Shown here piece by piece: positions 45,501 to 54,560 of a stretch of 64,000 nucleotides of DNA (position 1 is its first letter; each line of letters begins with the position of its first letter). The notes under the pieces were generated by a model. That model saw only the letters and a program-made list of their open reading frames with translations. It was not told where the DNA came from and made no database searches. Both the position numbers and the translations under genes were made by a program. Source of the DNA: Odobenus rosmarus divergens (taxonomy: Eukaryota; Chordata; Mammalia; Carnivora; Odobenidae). The stretch spans positions 505,975 to 569,974 of the forward strand of contig NW_004450664.1 in assembly GCF_000321225.1 (NCBI RefSeq), read 5' to 3'.

Positions 45501-48500
45501 GGGGCTACACTTTGCTTCTGTGTTCACTTCAAAACATAAAGCAGAGGGAGTTCATTCCAAACCCACAAGAAGGCCACACCATTCTAGGTCTATCTCAATC
45601 TCCCCAGGTTCCAGAAGAAAAGCCTCCATTTAACATGGCAGACTAGATTACACTCCACGCACCCTCCTGCTAGTCTGATCCTTTGTCGATTGTAAGATGC
45701 AAGGAAGGACTCAGAGACCAACATCCCCACATCCAGCAACTGTTTAAATAGATTCAGCCCAACAGAACGGTTTCTAGTAAAGGCTGGACTGGGCACCATG
45801 GGAATGGGGAAGTTCAGCCATCAGGGTCAAGGGGTTTCTTTGCACTCTTCAAGTTCTCTGCATTTCTTTCACCCACTGCTTCTACTCAATTCCCTTGGTC
45901 TTCCATTCCTCAAATCCCTACTACGTTAAACTGTGACTACGGTGTTGGTTTATTTTTATTTTTTTGGTTACTTAATCTTTGGCAATTACCTACTATCTAC
46001 AAATCAAATCTACACTCCCTAATCTAGTAATCATGTGACCTATCTATGAACCAGTTCCTTTCTGCCCTATACGTTTCTCATGCCTTTCCTCTGGAAAAGA
46101 CTTACTTTTGTCTTGATGTAACATACATATTAGAAAGGAAGAAAAAAGTACTAACAGGATTCTGATATAGAATGCAAGTTTAGAAAACAGAAATACACTA
46201 TCCTACGGATAAATACAAACCTTCCGAACGCTATGAGTATATCTCACACAATTCTAAAGTAGAAGAGCAAGTTAATGATTTGGAAAAACTGCCATAAATG
46301 TCTTGGTAGACAGCCCGTTACTAAACCCCAAAGGGTTTCCTTGGCATTGCTGTTGTGCTGAAGCATCGATGGCGGGGCCAGGACTGCCAGACAGAAGGAC
46401 AGCAAGAAGATTCTGAGACACTAGAGACTTACCTGCCCCGCGGTGTCGACAAGCTGAAGATGATATTCTTGTCCATTGACTGTGATCAATTTTGTGAAAG
46501 CTACAGGGAAAAAAGGAATTAAATATTAGTTTAAAAAGTTGACTTTAAATCACTTAAAGCTTGAACACTGACGACCAACTAAGCAGAGTCCCTAGTAAGT
46601 TCATAAAAAGATCCCATAAAACAGAATGGAACAGATCACCCCGAGTTTACAGATTCTTCCCCACTTCCACTATTTAACTAAGAAATACTGGCCGACTGAT
46701 GAAAATCAAGGTTTAGTACGCCTTGAACCTTTATCAAAGGAACAGAAATTAGGCAACAATTCATATCCTATAAGGCATTTGAGTGCTCTATCTATGGCTA
46801 CGCATTCCTCTTGTGAAAAAGTGAAATACATGACATTAAGTCTGAGATCTAGAATGAACCCAAAGCACAAAACTTCATTAATTTATAGGAAGTCTGGTGT
46901 CAGAGCACAAAGAGCCAATATTAACTGCAGTGTTGAGAACTTTCAGTACATAAAAAAAGTAACAATTTTATTGACAGATAGAACAGCAATGGAACAGGTG
47001 TTCTGCGTGAAGCCATCATGCCCACTTAGCTTAAGGATCCAAGCAATTTTGTGACAACTTCTTTTCCCTACCAAGCGGGGAAAAAAAAAACCAGACTCAA
47101 GTAACTTCCGGAAAAGTCAATTCAGAATTCTGAGGAGACAGACTTCAAACAAATGTAGACAAAAGAGGAAAGAACTATTAATAGTAACAGAATATTAAAG
47201 TGTAACCATCTGGAACCCTGGCAACGAAAGGGAACTGATGTCTTCTGCATCCCCAGTCCTAGCCATTTGTCTCAGACATGCGAGTGCTCCAATCTCCTGG
47301 CTGCTCACTCGACTCGACTAGAACTGGGCAGCAGAATCTATCCCTTGCACGGCTGGGAGAAGACCCACTGTTGCCCACGGTCTCCCACAGCCAAAAAGGG
47401 AAGCAGAAACAGACACAGGAACACTAGGAGAGAAAACTCTACGTGACAAGGGGGAGAGAGAAGAGATCTTATCTGAATGCTGAGTTCCACAGGGAGAGAA
47501 AGGGATGCTCATGCTAGCATCGTAGCCTCCTAGCGCAAGCAGGGGTGCAGGAAGCAGGTGGGCAAAAATCACAGACCAGGCCACCCAAGCGGGTTGCCAC
47601 ACTTTCTCTCATTCTTGGCCCTTGATGGAGACGACCACTTTAGGGAATAAATGAGATGAAAACCGAATCCAAGTATTTCAAGATCGGGAGTACCCAATAT
47701 ATTCGGTTTCGTCAATTCTAAGAAAAAAGTCTATTGTATTTTTTCCCCCACATTGCAACCTCTCTGAACTTGGGATGCATCTTGCATCGACTGCGCTTTC
47801 GATCACTGTCCGCCAGGGGGCAGTCATGGTATTCCTGTGGGAATACCTGCCACTGACACCTTAGTCAGGTAAGCCCAAAATGTGCATTTCAGACTTGATG
47901 GAAATTAGGGACGTAACAGCGGTGACCAACAGAACAAGTAACCTCCAATTAGAACTAAGTAATTGTGGTTACAAAGTAGAATGTAATTACTACGAAAACA
48001 TCATTCATTCATGCAAGATTTATTTCTTGAGTACCTATTATCCCCAGAAGCACTGTTCTGGGTGCTCCTGAAATACTGCAGCTGACCTCAGTGAGCTTCC
48101 AGCGCCGGGGAAGGAAGGCAGACCCAGACACTGTCAGGCATCTAATCTGGGAGAGGAGCACCCAGGCGGAGGTCAAACAGCGAGTGACAAAGCGCCATGA
48201 GAAAAAGCAGGAAGGTTGGCAGAGCAGAGGCTGAGAGAGTAGTGGGCAGATGATCAGGTTCGGGAGGAGGCAGAAGACCTTAGAGGAGATGGTAAGGACT
48301 TCAGAGTTTTATTCTAAATGTGATGGGAAACCAAGGGTTTTAAGTAGGGGAGTAACTTGGTCTGATTTGTATTTAAAAGAGATGGCTCTAACTATGCTGT
48401 AACAGAAATGGACAAGAGCAGACAGAGGCCATCGGTGGGAGCCCATAGTACAGTGCCTATGTAGACTCGGGATCTGAAGATGACGGTGGTCTGGATCAGT

Positions 48501-51500
48501 GGGGCAGAGAGGAGTGGAGAGCCAGGGTGGAATTCTGGGTGTAGTAAAAGGTAGAGCCCAGAAGATCTCTGACTGGCTGGAAGCAGGGTGTGAGAAGATG
48601 GAGAGGCAGGACAACTCCCAAGGTTTTTGGTCTGAGCAAGACCTATGAACTGCCATTTACCAATTCGGGAAAGCCTGGGGGAGGAGCACTGGGGATGGGG
48701 GAGGACGGGAACGAAGAAGCCTACACCCAAGGGGAAGTGAGGGCAGCTAAATAAAAAAGCCCAGAGTTCGGGGCAGAGGGTGGGGCTGGGGCTACTGTGA
48801 GACCAGCAAATTCCTGGAGAGAGGGGCTGATCGCTGGTGACCGAGCACAGAGAAAGCCTGAGCCTGATGTCGGAGCCCACGGGCACCCTATGCTGCCAGG
48901 TCCAGAAGATGAAGACTCAGCCAAGGAGATGGGAGAAATACTGGCCATGAGCTTAGAGTGAAAAGGGAGGACATGTAATTGTACATAAGCTGTAAGAAAT
49001 AAAATTATTAATCAATGTTTTAGTATATTCTTGCACATAAAAAGGATGTAAATCCTCCAACGCACAGCAGTAAAATGAAATCGAGGCCCTTCCATCTGTC
49101 ATGGAAAACTGCCTCTTCTTATTACTACAGAAAAAAAGGAAGTGTAATAAGAGATCTGTCAGTTCCATAAACTAGGAACCAATTCTTCTGCGTGCTCTAT
49201 GTCCAACCTCCTGCAGCAGCAGAAAGCTGGCTTTCTCCTCGTCTCCCTTTCCTTGAACCCTCTCTCCCTCCCCCTCCCTTTTTCAATCACTAGAGAAATT
49301 AATCCAATTTCCAACCGAAAATCCTGAAATTGCCCTGAGCAGACTAATAGCTACTTACTGGTAAAGCCTACTAAGATAAGCAAGGCAACAGATTTCTAAA
49401 ACTTGGAATTCATAAAGTAAGATTTGTGTTACTAAAGTGTATTGAGGACTCCTAATTCATGTCCTACTGAGAAGCCCACCCACCATGCAATGCTTGATAA
49501 TGCTGCAAAGCTCCTAATTAGAATTTTCCAATTTTCTGGGAAGATTTATTAGTGCATCAACAATACCACCTTGAGATGGCAGAAGTTGTAAATTGCCATT
49601 CCTCCTTAATTTATAAACTACTGCTACTAAATTTCACCATGGCAATTTGCTTTGTATTGAGTTGTTAGATTAACAATACAGTAGATAATAAAAGCACATT
49701 TGCGTGGGCAGTATTTTTGGTATAAAAATTTCCCCAAAATAGAAAATAGATGGTTTTATTGATGTTATTCTCTTATATCCCGTTTTAAAAGGTGACACAG
49801 TCCCAGGATTTTTGCTTTTGTGGTGATGCTTCATAGAGCTGTGTCACCACTGAATGTTTGTTATGAACCACTTGTTCTGGGTTATAAAGTTAAGTGTAAA
49901 ATAATTACCAGATTATTTCCAGATTTACAGAGTGCAGTGCTTCTTAAAACCATCCATTCATTTGTTAGCAACAGGCTTACGATAACCGTTCCATTTCTCA
50001 TTCCCTGTAATCACTGAACAGTGTTTTTGACCAAACAGCAGAGAATAAGGTGGAGGAAGGGTTTCTAGCTGGGTTAGACGGTCAGAAGCATGGTAAACGG
50101 AAACTCATGTCTGTATATGCCTCATGAACTTTTAAGCCATTCATCTACCCTGATATTCACTTTTGCTCCTGCCTAAAGACTTAATTTTTAGTCCATTTTT
50201 GAAATGAAAAAGTCTATTACTGAACACTAAGTATTAGATAGGAAACATTAAAAACACAATTAAAGATGATATCGACAGCCTTCAAAGTAGGGTCACCTCA
50301 TTCAATTTCTGCGGTATCAAGGTAAGAAAGCTGGACATTCACTGGACCGATTACTTACATATAAAGAAAATCTATTTATATACAACACCACGACTTTCCC
50401 TCCACCTCAACTTTAAGTGGTACGAGGACACACAATTATAAGAACCACTTTTATGAGCAGGGCCTACCAAGAAAACTATATTCTATTATTCTATGAATAA
50501 AATGCCCAAATGAGCCTTATCTCTAAGGACACACAATTCTCCACAGTTACATGTAGCAAATATTAAGGCCATGACCACAATTTTCTTGTGTCCTATTCCA
50601 ACGGAGAGAACACCAAACTTGTTCACGTAGCATTCAAATGAATCTGCTCCTCCCACTGGCATACACACTATTCTGTAAGTGACAGCCAAACAAATCAACA
50701 CAGGATGTGTATGTAGTCAGGACTCCTCCTTTCCGGATACCAATAGAGGTTACTTTCAAACCCCGGTCTTCCCAGAGTCGGGTTAGCAACCAACAGGCTT
50801 CTTTGCCACCAGAATGCCGGGACATGAAGGATAGGTGCATATTTTAAGTCAGAGGTGGGCAAACTCTTCCTGTAAAGGGCCGAACAGTCTCTGTTGCAAG
50901 TATTCAACAGCTCTGCTATTGTGGAACAAAAGCAGCCACAGACACTGTATGAATGAATGCACATGGCTGTGTTCCAATAAAACTTTATTTATGGACGCTG
51001 AAATGTGAAATTCACGTAACTTTCACAGGTCACAAATATTCTGCTTTTGACTTTTTTTTTTTTCTTTAAAGATTTTATTTATTTATTTGACAGAGACACA
51101 CAGAGAGGGGAACAAAAGCAGGGGGAGTGGGAGAGGGAGAAGCAGGCCTCCCGCTGAGCAGAGAGCCCAATTCAGGGCCTGATCCCAGGACCCTGGGATC
51201 ATGACCTGAGCCGAAGGCAAACACTCAATGACTGAGCCACCCAGGCGCCCCACGCTTTTGACTTTTTTAATTATCAAAAAATATAAAAACCATTCTTTGC
51301 GCATGCACTGTACAAAAGGGCAGTGGGTCTTTCTGGCCTATAGGCCATAGTTTGTCAAGCCCCTGTTGTAAGCTTCTCTTGAAGTCTCTCTTGCAAGCTC
51401 TGGGCAGGTGAGGTCTACAAATCTAGTTGAAGTTTATGAACCTGACTGTTAAGTCAGCTTCATGTCTAATATGCCCATCAGGTTTTAAAGAATCCCATGT

Positions 51501-52402
51501 TTAAATGTGTATGTTCCTGGTGACAAATCCTGGGTTAAGTCCAAGTATCAAGAATCTGAGACGGCTGGTTCTAGGGTCTACTTAGGGTTTTAAGATCGCT
51601 TGAAACAAGACCAGCTTCCAACAAACCTGCCTCCCTAGATGAAATGCCTCAGGTTTTCTTCCATGATCCTAGAATCAAGACTCTCATGGTCCTAGAGCCC
51701 GTCAGGAAGATTCTGAAACCACGGATTGAAAGCGGACAAGGTAAAGGTTGTGGCTGGTCCTGTTCTTTGGTGTTTTCTGCACATGGCTGAAATGCCAACA
51801 GACTTTAGAGCCATCTTTGTTTTCATGCTGCAACTGCTCTCTCCGTCCCAGAACAGCTCACTTCTCCACAGCCTTCTTTCAACTCTTCAGGACTGGAAGG
51901 GGTTGGGGGGGTAGGGGTGGGGGAAGGGCTAGTGATTCCATAAGAGTAAGGTACAAAGGGTCTGGAGTGTTTTGGTCCTTTCTTTTCAAGTGCGGAATCC
52001 TTCAAAAGGGCTACTGTTGAGAAGGAGGGGGAAAGACTGTGCTCTCTCTTCTTGTTTTCCTGAAGCAGAGTCTGGGGTAGGAGGTTCACTGTAAGACTGG
52101 ATTCCTATGGGACTGAATAACAATTTCTGGATGGTGGGATCTGGACACTCAATAAAAACCCATTTAGTGTGAATTGGATCAAACTTTTGGAAGCTTTTTG
52201 GGACCCCAGTTGAAGATCTATAGGTTTACCCCAATAAGCCCTGCCATGGAAGCCTCCAGGAACACACAATGGCTGTCTGTGTGAAGAATGCAGGCTTCTC
52301 AGTTTATAAACCCTTCAAAACAATACTTACTGTTTTCTATGGTTGGGTCGTAGGAGTCAACAAACTGGCCTTCAACAAACTGAATCGTCAATGAGGATTT
52401 CC
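33502..52402 (-). CDS. RHEB: RHEB GTPase (coding exons 2-8; exon 1 outside window)
   Basis: Ras-family GTPase. GTP-bound RHEB activates mTORC1 on lysosomal membranes, and TSC1/TSC2 is its GTPase-activating complex. Seven exons join in frame to residues 18-184 of the standard 184. Visible motifs are K19-S20-S21 of the P-loop, effector loop Y35 and T38 (SYDPTIENT), D60-T-A-G-Q64 of switch II, N119-K-K-D122, S149-A-K151, and the farnesylation box C181-S-V-M. All introns are GT-AG. The split within the P-loop glycine (exon 1/2) and after Q64 (exon 3/4) agrees with the mammalian gene. No stop or frameshift is seen, so this is the functional locus and not a processed copy. Exon 1 and the promoter lie past position 64,000, so intron 1 exceeds 11.6 kb. 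Against the human protein as I remember it, residue 170 is Ile where human has Met. Confidence 0.98.
36560..37190 (-). repeat. L1-like 3' fragments (ancient)
   Basis: Two blocks. The first is TTAAATGAGGTATGACTGAC CTACAACACTGTGAG. The second runs from AATCACCCAGCCCCACTATT through AGTAAGTCGCAGACATTATG to CCAATACCATCACTGCATC. Both match antisense L1 3' consensus. About 125 bp of other sequence lies between them. Confidence 0.7.
37370..37540 (+). repeat. MIR-like fragment
   Basis: GAGTGATCTTACACAACTCA, CCTCTTTGGATCTCACACTC and CACCCAATAAATGTTTGATT follow the MIR consensus in order, heavily diverged. Confidence 0.55.
38250..38420 (-). repeat. L2 fragment
   Basis: The plus strand reads CCACTGACAGGCTTTCTAGC AGAGGGCGACACCATCTGAC, the antisense of a recurring L2 segment that is also present at 48.3 kb. 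Confidence 0.55.
38954..39035 (-). CDS. RHEB: RHEB exon 7 (residues 127-154)
   Basis: 82 bp: acceptor CCTCTAG, the last base of Arg127, then [18 protein letters not shown] to SSAKENQ, then donor GTACCA. It contains S130 and the G5 guanine-specificity motif S-A-K (149-151). Confidence 0.98.
39036..39799 (-). other. RHEB: RHEB intron 6
   Basis: 764 bp, donor GTATGT, acceptor CTCTAG. An L2 3' end on the plus strand lies at about 39,400-39,510 (CTATTTGTTGAATGAATGAG). The rest is unique. Confidence 0.88.
39800..39847 (-). CDS. RHEB: RHEB exon 6 (residues 112-127)
   Basis: Short 48-bp exon: the last base of Gln111, then [15 protein letters not shown] and two bases of Arg127. It holds the base-recognition motif N119-K-K-D122. 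Acceptor TTACTAG, donor GTATGT. Confidence 0.98.
39961..40017 (-). CDS. RHEB: RHEB exon 5 (residues 92-111)
   Basis: 57 bp: the last base of Ser92, then [18 protein letters not shown] and two bases of Gln111. Acceptor GTTTTACAG, donor GTAAGT. The intron that follows it (39848-39960) is only 113 bp. Confidence 0.98.
40018..40908 (-). other. RHEB: RHEB intron 4
   Basis: 891 bp, donor GTAGGA, acceptor TTTTACAG. One SINEC (40,080-40,280) in the sense orientation of the gene lies about 60 nt from the acceptor. The rest is AT-rich unique sequence. Confidence 0.9.
40080..40280 (-). mobile_element. SINEC near the RHEB exon 5 acceptor
   Basis: Minus-strand copy with a perfect target duplication TAAATGCTTCTT at 40068-40079 and 40281-40292. 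Its A-rich tail faces exon 5. Confidence 0.95.
40909..40991 (-). CDS. RHEB: RHEB exon 4 (residues 65-92)
   Basis: 83 bp: [18 protein letters not shown] to VTSIK and two bases of Ser92. It starts directly after catalytic Gln64 and encodes the rest of switch II. Acceptor CTCCCACAG, donor GTAGGA. Confidence 0.98.
42364..42548 (+). mobile_element. G21 run fused to a SINEC
   Basis: An uninterrupted run of 21 G (42364-42384) directly precedes CGGCACCTGGGTGGCTCAG, the SINEC head. The element ends TCTCGCTCTCAAAAAAAA at about 42,548. The tail lacks the usual (AAAT)n, and no clear target duplication was found. Confidence 0.85.
42590..43470 (+). repeat. Degraded L1-like sequence
   Basis: The left part (AAGGAAATACAAATGCCCTC AAACAGG) resembles the end of L1 ORF2. 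The right part (TACCAGAAACTGGTGATGGG GCTGC, CTGTAACATGTGCACTTAG) resembles an L1-like 3' tail with a T-rich end. A CpG-rich piece at 42,930-43,135 does not fit this consensus. Confidence 0.5.
43800..43997 (-). mobile_element. SINEC in RHEB intron 3
   Basis: Minus-strand copy from TTTTTTTGTTTTAATG to GAGCCACCCAGGCACCCC. The target duplication AGGATCCAATTTT/AGAATCCAATTTT lies at 43787-43799 and 43998-44010. Confidence 0.93.
44600..44775 (-). repeat. MIR element
   Basis: Antisense MIR: CCAATTTACAGATGAAGAAT CTGAGGCACAGAAAGG, then CTCAAGGTCAGCTGGTTAG and ATTCAAGCCCCGGCAG. Confidence 0.85.
46433..46500 (-). CDS. RHEB: RHEB exon 3 (residues 42-64)
   Basis: 68 bp: two bases of Thr42, then [16 protein letters not shown] to VDTAGQ. 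It ends exactly after catalytic-site Gln64 of the G3 motif DTAGQ. Acceptor TCCCTGTAG, donor GTAAGT. Confidence 0.98.
48003..48660 (-). repeat. L2 (LINE-2) element
   Basis: It begins with the antisense L2 3' end (TTCATTCATGCAAGATTTAT TTCTTGAGTACC). The plus strand continues GCACTGTTCTGGGTGCTCC, GTGATGGGAAACCAAGGGTT TTAAG and CAACTCCCAAGGTTTTTGGT. This is the longest L2 copy in the window. Confidence 0.78.
49430..49720. other. Repeat-free AT-rich intronic block (candidate conserved element)
   Basis: About 290 bp without recognised repeats, low in CpG. It carries a homeodomain-type palindrome CTAATTAG (49514-49521), then AATTTTCCAATTTTCTGGGA and CCATGGCAATTTGCTTTGT. The texture is like that of developmental enhancers. 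Conservation is untested, so this is only a suggestion. Confidence 0.3.
50860..51365 (+). repeat. hAT-type nonautonomous element, split by SINEC
   Basis: Termini CAGAGGTGGGCAAACT and AGTTTGTCAAGCCCCTG form inverted ends. The inside includes CTGTAAAGGGCCGAACAG and GCTGTGTTCCAATAAAACTT TATT. A SINEC occupies 51,058-51,253. Possible 8-bp duplication TTTTAAGT/TTGTAAGC. Confidence 0.72.
51058..51253 (-). mobile_element. SINEC inside the hAT element
   Basis: Minus-strand copy with target duplication GCTTTTGACTTTTTT at 51043-51057 and 51254-51268. It ends ACCCAGGCGCCCCAC. Confidence 0.95.
52331..52402 (-). CDS. RHEB: RHEB exon 2 (residues 18-42)
   Basis: 72 bp: two bases of Gly18, then [20 protein letters not shown] and IEN, and one base of Thr42. 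It carries P-loop K19/S20 and the effector loop with Y35 and T38. Acceptor TTTTATAG, donor GTAAGT. This is the most 5' coding exon in the window. Confidence 0.98.
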
Positions 52403-52905
52403 CTATAAAAGAGAGCAAAAGCTCAGTATGTATTGGCATATTAAGGTAACAAAAAATTTAATTCTCCTATTTTACAAAAAACCCCATTCTAACAAGATGA
52501 AGAGACAGAAAGTACAGGGATCAGAACACATTCTTTTAATTAACTTCTGGGCAATTTTAGAGAAAGGAAATAAATTTCATTAATTTGCTGTATACGAGAG
52601 GAATTTAAGCAATTAAGCTATTATGAATTAAACACTTTTGTCCCATTAACAAATATTACTGACCAACAAGCATATCACATATTCTGCTAAAGGTAAACAA
52701 ACTCTGAAATAAGGTCTAAATTAAGCTAATTTCCTCTGGTGTCCTTGAAATGTGGATATTAATTTTAATACAGAAATTAGTAAGACAGGATTTATTTCTT
52801 TGGGCTCTTTCATATATGGCTGTTAGAAATGTTACCAGGTACAGCTTTTAAAGAGGGGAACCTGAGAATACGTAACAGAAGTCTTTATTTAAAAAACCAC
52901 TTGAA

Positions 52906-53098
52906 GGGGCGCCTGGGTGGCTCAGTCGTTAAGCATCTGCCTTTGGCTCAGGTCATGATCCCAGGGTTCTGGGATGGAGCCCCGTATCGGGTTCCTGCTT
53001 CGCGGGAAGCCCGCTTCTCTCTCTCCCACTCCCCCTGCTTGTGTTCCCTCTCTCGCTGTGTCTCTGTCAAATAAAATCTTTAAAAAAATAAAAAACAT
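52906..53098 (+). mobile_element. SINEC
   Basis: Plus-strand full copy, with target duplication AAAAAACCACTTGAAGG/AAAAAACTCCTTGAAGG at about 52891-52907 and 53099-53115. Confidence 0.94.
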
Positions 53099-53416
53099 AA
53101 AAAACTCCTTGAAGGTAGAAATCCTGTCTTCACCATTCCGTGTCAAAAGGCCTAGCGATGTCTGTCACACAGAAGACAATTAAGAAATGTTCTGGGCTTC
53201 ACAAAATCACTGCTAATAACTGAGCTGTGTGCTAAGAAATCAAGAGCCAGAGCCCTAAGTTCTCACTCCTCCATTTGTTACCTACAATTTCTACTCAAGG
53301 ACTTTCGACCAGGGGACTCTGTAAAGACAGTGCAAGAATAGTCCAGGAAATGACGGAAGTGGTCCCTCCTAAATTTCACCCCAAACCCTTTCTTCTCTTG
53401 TACATTCTCAGAGCAC

Positions 53417-53663
53417 ATTTTTAAAAGATGCTATGGTTTTCAAATATTTAATTATCTAAGAGAGAGAGTGAGCGCACGCATGAGGGAGCACAGGGGTTTG
53501 GGGGGAGGGGCAGAGACAGAGGGAGAATCTCAAGCAGACTCCCTGCTGAGCGTGGAACCCAATGTGGGGCCCGATGTGGGGCTTGATCTCACGGCCTTGA
53601 GATCACGACCCAAGCCGAAACCAGGAGTTGGCTGCTTAACGGACTGTGCCACCCAGGTACCTC
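53417..53663 (-). mobile_element. SINEC (older form), abutting a short SINE
   Basis: Minus-strand copy with the older core (CGAAACCAGGAGTTGGCTGC) and an extra repeated GTGGGGCCCGATGTGGGGC. It ends TGCCACCCAGGTACC. It directly adjoins another SINE on its right. Confidence 0.88.
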
Positions 53664-53767
53664 AACATTTTATTTATAAGTAATCTCTACACCCGACGTG
53701 GGGCTTGAATCTCCTACCCTGAGATCAAGAGTTGCACGCTCTTCTGACTGAGCCAGCCAGGCGGCCC
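53664..53767 (-). mobile_element. Short tRNA-type carnivore SINE
   Basis: TTTATAAGTAATCTCTACAC through TGAGCCAGCCAGGCGGCC, the same short type as at 1.77 kb and 59.9 kb. The CTCAGAGCAC duplication (53407-53416 and 53768-53777) encloses this SINE together with its left neighbour. Confidence 0.88.
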
Positions 53768-54149
53768 CTCAGAGCACTACGAATTTTAAACACGTGCTCC
53801 ACACGCTTGCTGTGTCTCACTGAACTTCCATCTCAAAAGATCTTCAGGGAGAGAGGTTGTACCAGGAACCTTCTGCCCCTGGGGTTTAGGTTGTGCTTGC
53901 CCTCCTCCAGTCTGTGCAGAGGGTAGCTGATAGGTGGCATGTTTTCACAACAACGGCAGGCCCTACATACTTAGAAATCAATGAATTAATAAACCAGTTT
54001 AAGAGCGGGAGCTGCGGGGAGACAACTAAAAAAGCCCCAAGTAGGCAGGCCTATTTTACTCCTCACGAGCAGTTAAACACACAAGCTCAAAGTATTTCTG
54101 GAATTATTAAAACCCGAAATCATTCTCTATACAAAGCAGCCTCCAAGAG

Positions 54150-54560
54150 CTTTTGACAATTATGTTACCTCCCTGCTTAAAATCCTCACTGCAATTCGAA
54201 TAAATTCCCAACTCCTAACCAAGGCCCACAACACCAGGCCCTCCCTGCCCAGGCCCTGCTCTGCCTATCGCCCTAACCTCTCTACGCCACCGCCCCTCTG
54301 CCCAGACCCGCCCAGGCCCCACTCCCATCCCCCGTCCCTTTGTCTCAGCCATCTCCACAGATCTCCGCACATGACTCACTTTGTCATTATTCTGGTCTGG
54401 GATCAAATGTCCCTTCTCCAGAGAAACCACCGCTAAGACCGCCCCATCTATGGTGGCGCCCACTCCCTACCGGTCAAAGCGATCACTGCCATCCTGCTTT
54501 GTTTCTTTTTAGTGTCTGACGTTATCAGACCTCATCTCCAACTCATTAGCCCACCGAGAC
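54150..54560 (+). repeat. L2 element fragment
   Basis: Sense L2 pattern: TGCTTAAAATCCTCACTGCA, AATTCCCAACTCCTAACCAA GGCCCACAAC, GATCAAATGTCCCTTCTCCA GAGAAACC. No open frame of note. Confidence 0.7.

Larger units (their letters stand above)
40992..46432 (-). other. RHEB: RHEB intron 3
   Basis: 5,441 bp, donor GTAAGT, acceptor CTCCCACAG. Contents: a poly-G run plus SINEC at 42.36-42.55 kb, a degraded L1-like stretch at 42.59-43.47 kb enclosing a CpG-dense block, a SINEC at 43.80-44.00 kb and a MIR at 44.6 kb. The sequence at 41.0-42.3 kb and 44.8-46.4 kb shows nothing recognisable. Confidence 0.85.
46501..52330 (-). other. RHEB: RHEB intron 2
   Basis: 5,830 bp, donor GTAAGT, acceptor CCCTGTAG. 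Contents: an L2 fragment at 48.0-48.66 kb, a repeat-free AT-rich block at 49.43-49.72 kb and a hAT element split by a SINEC at 50.86-51.37 kb. Nothing was recognised at 46.5-48.0 kb and 51.4-52.3 kb. Confidence 0.85.
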
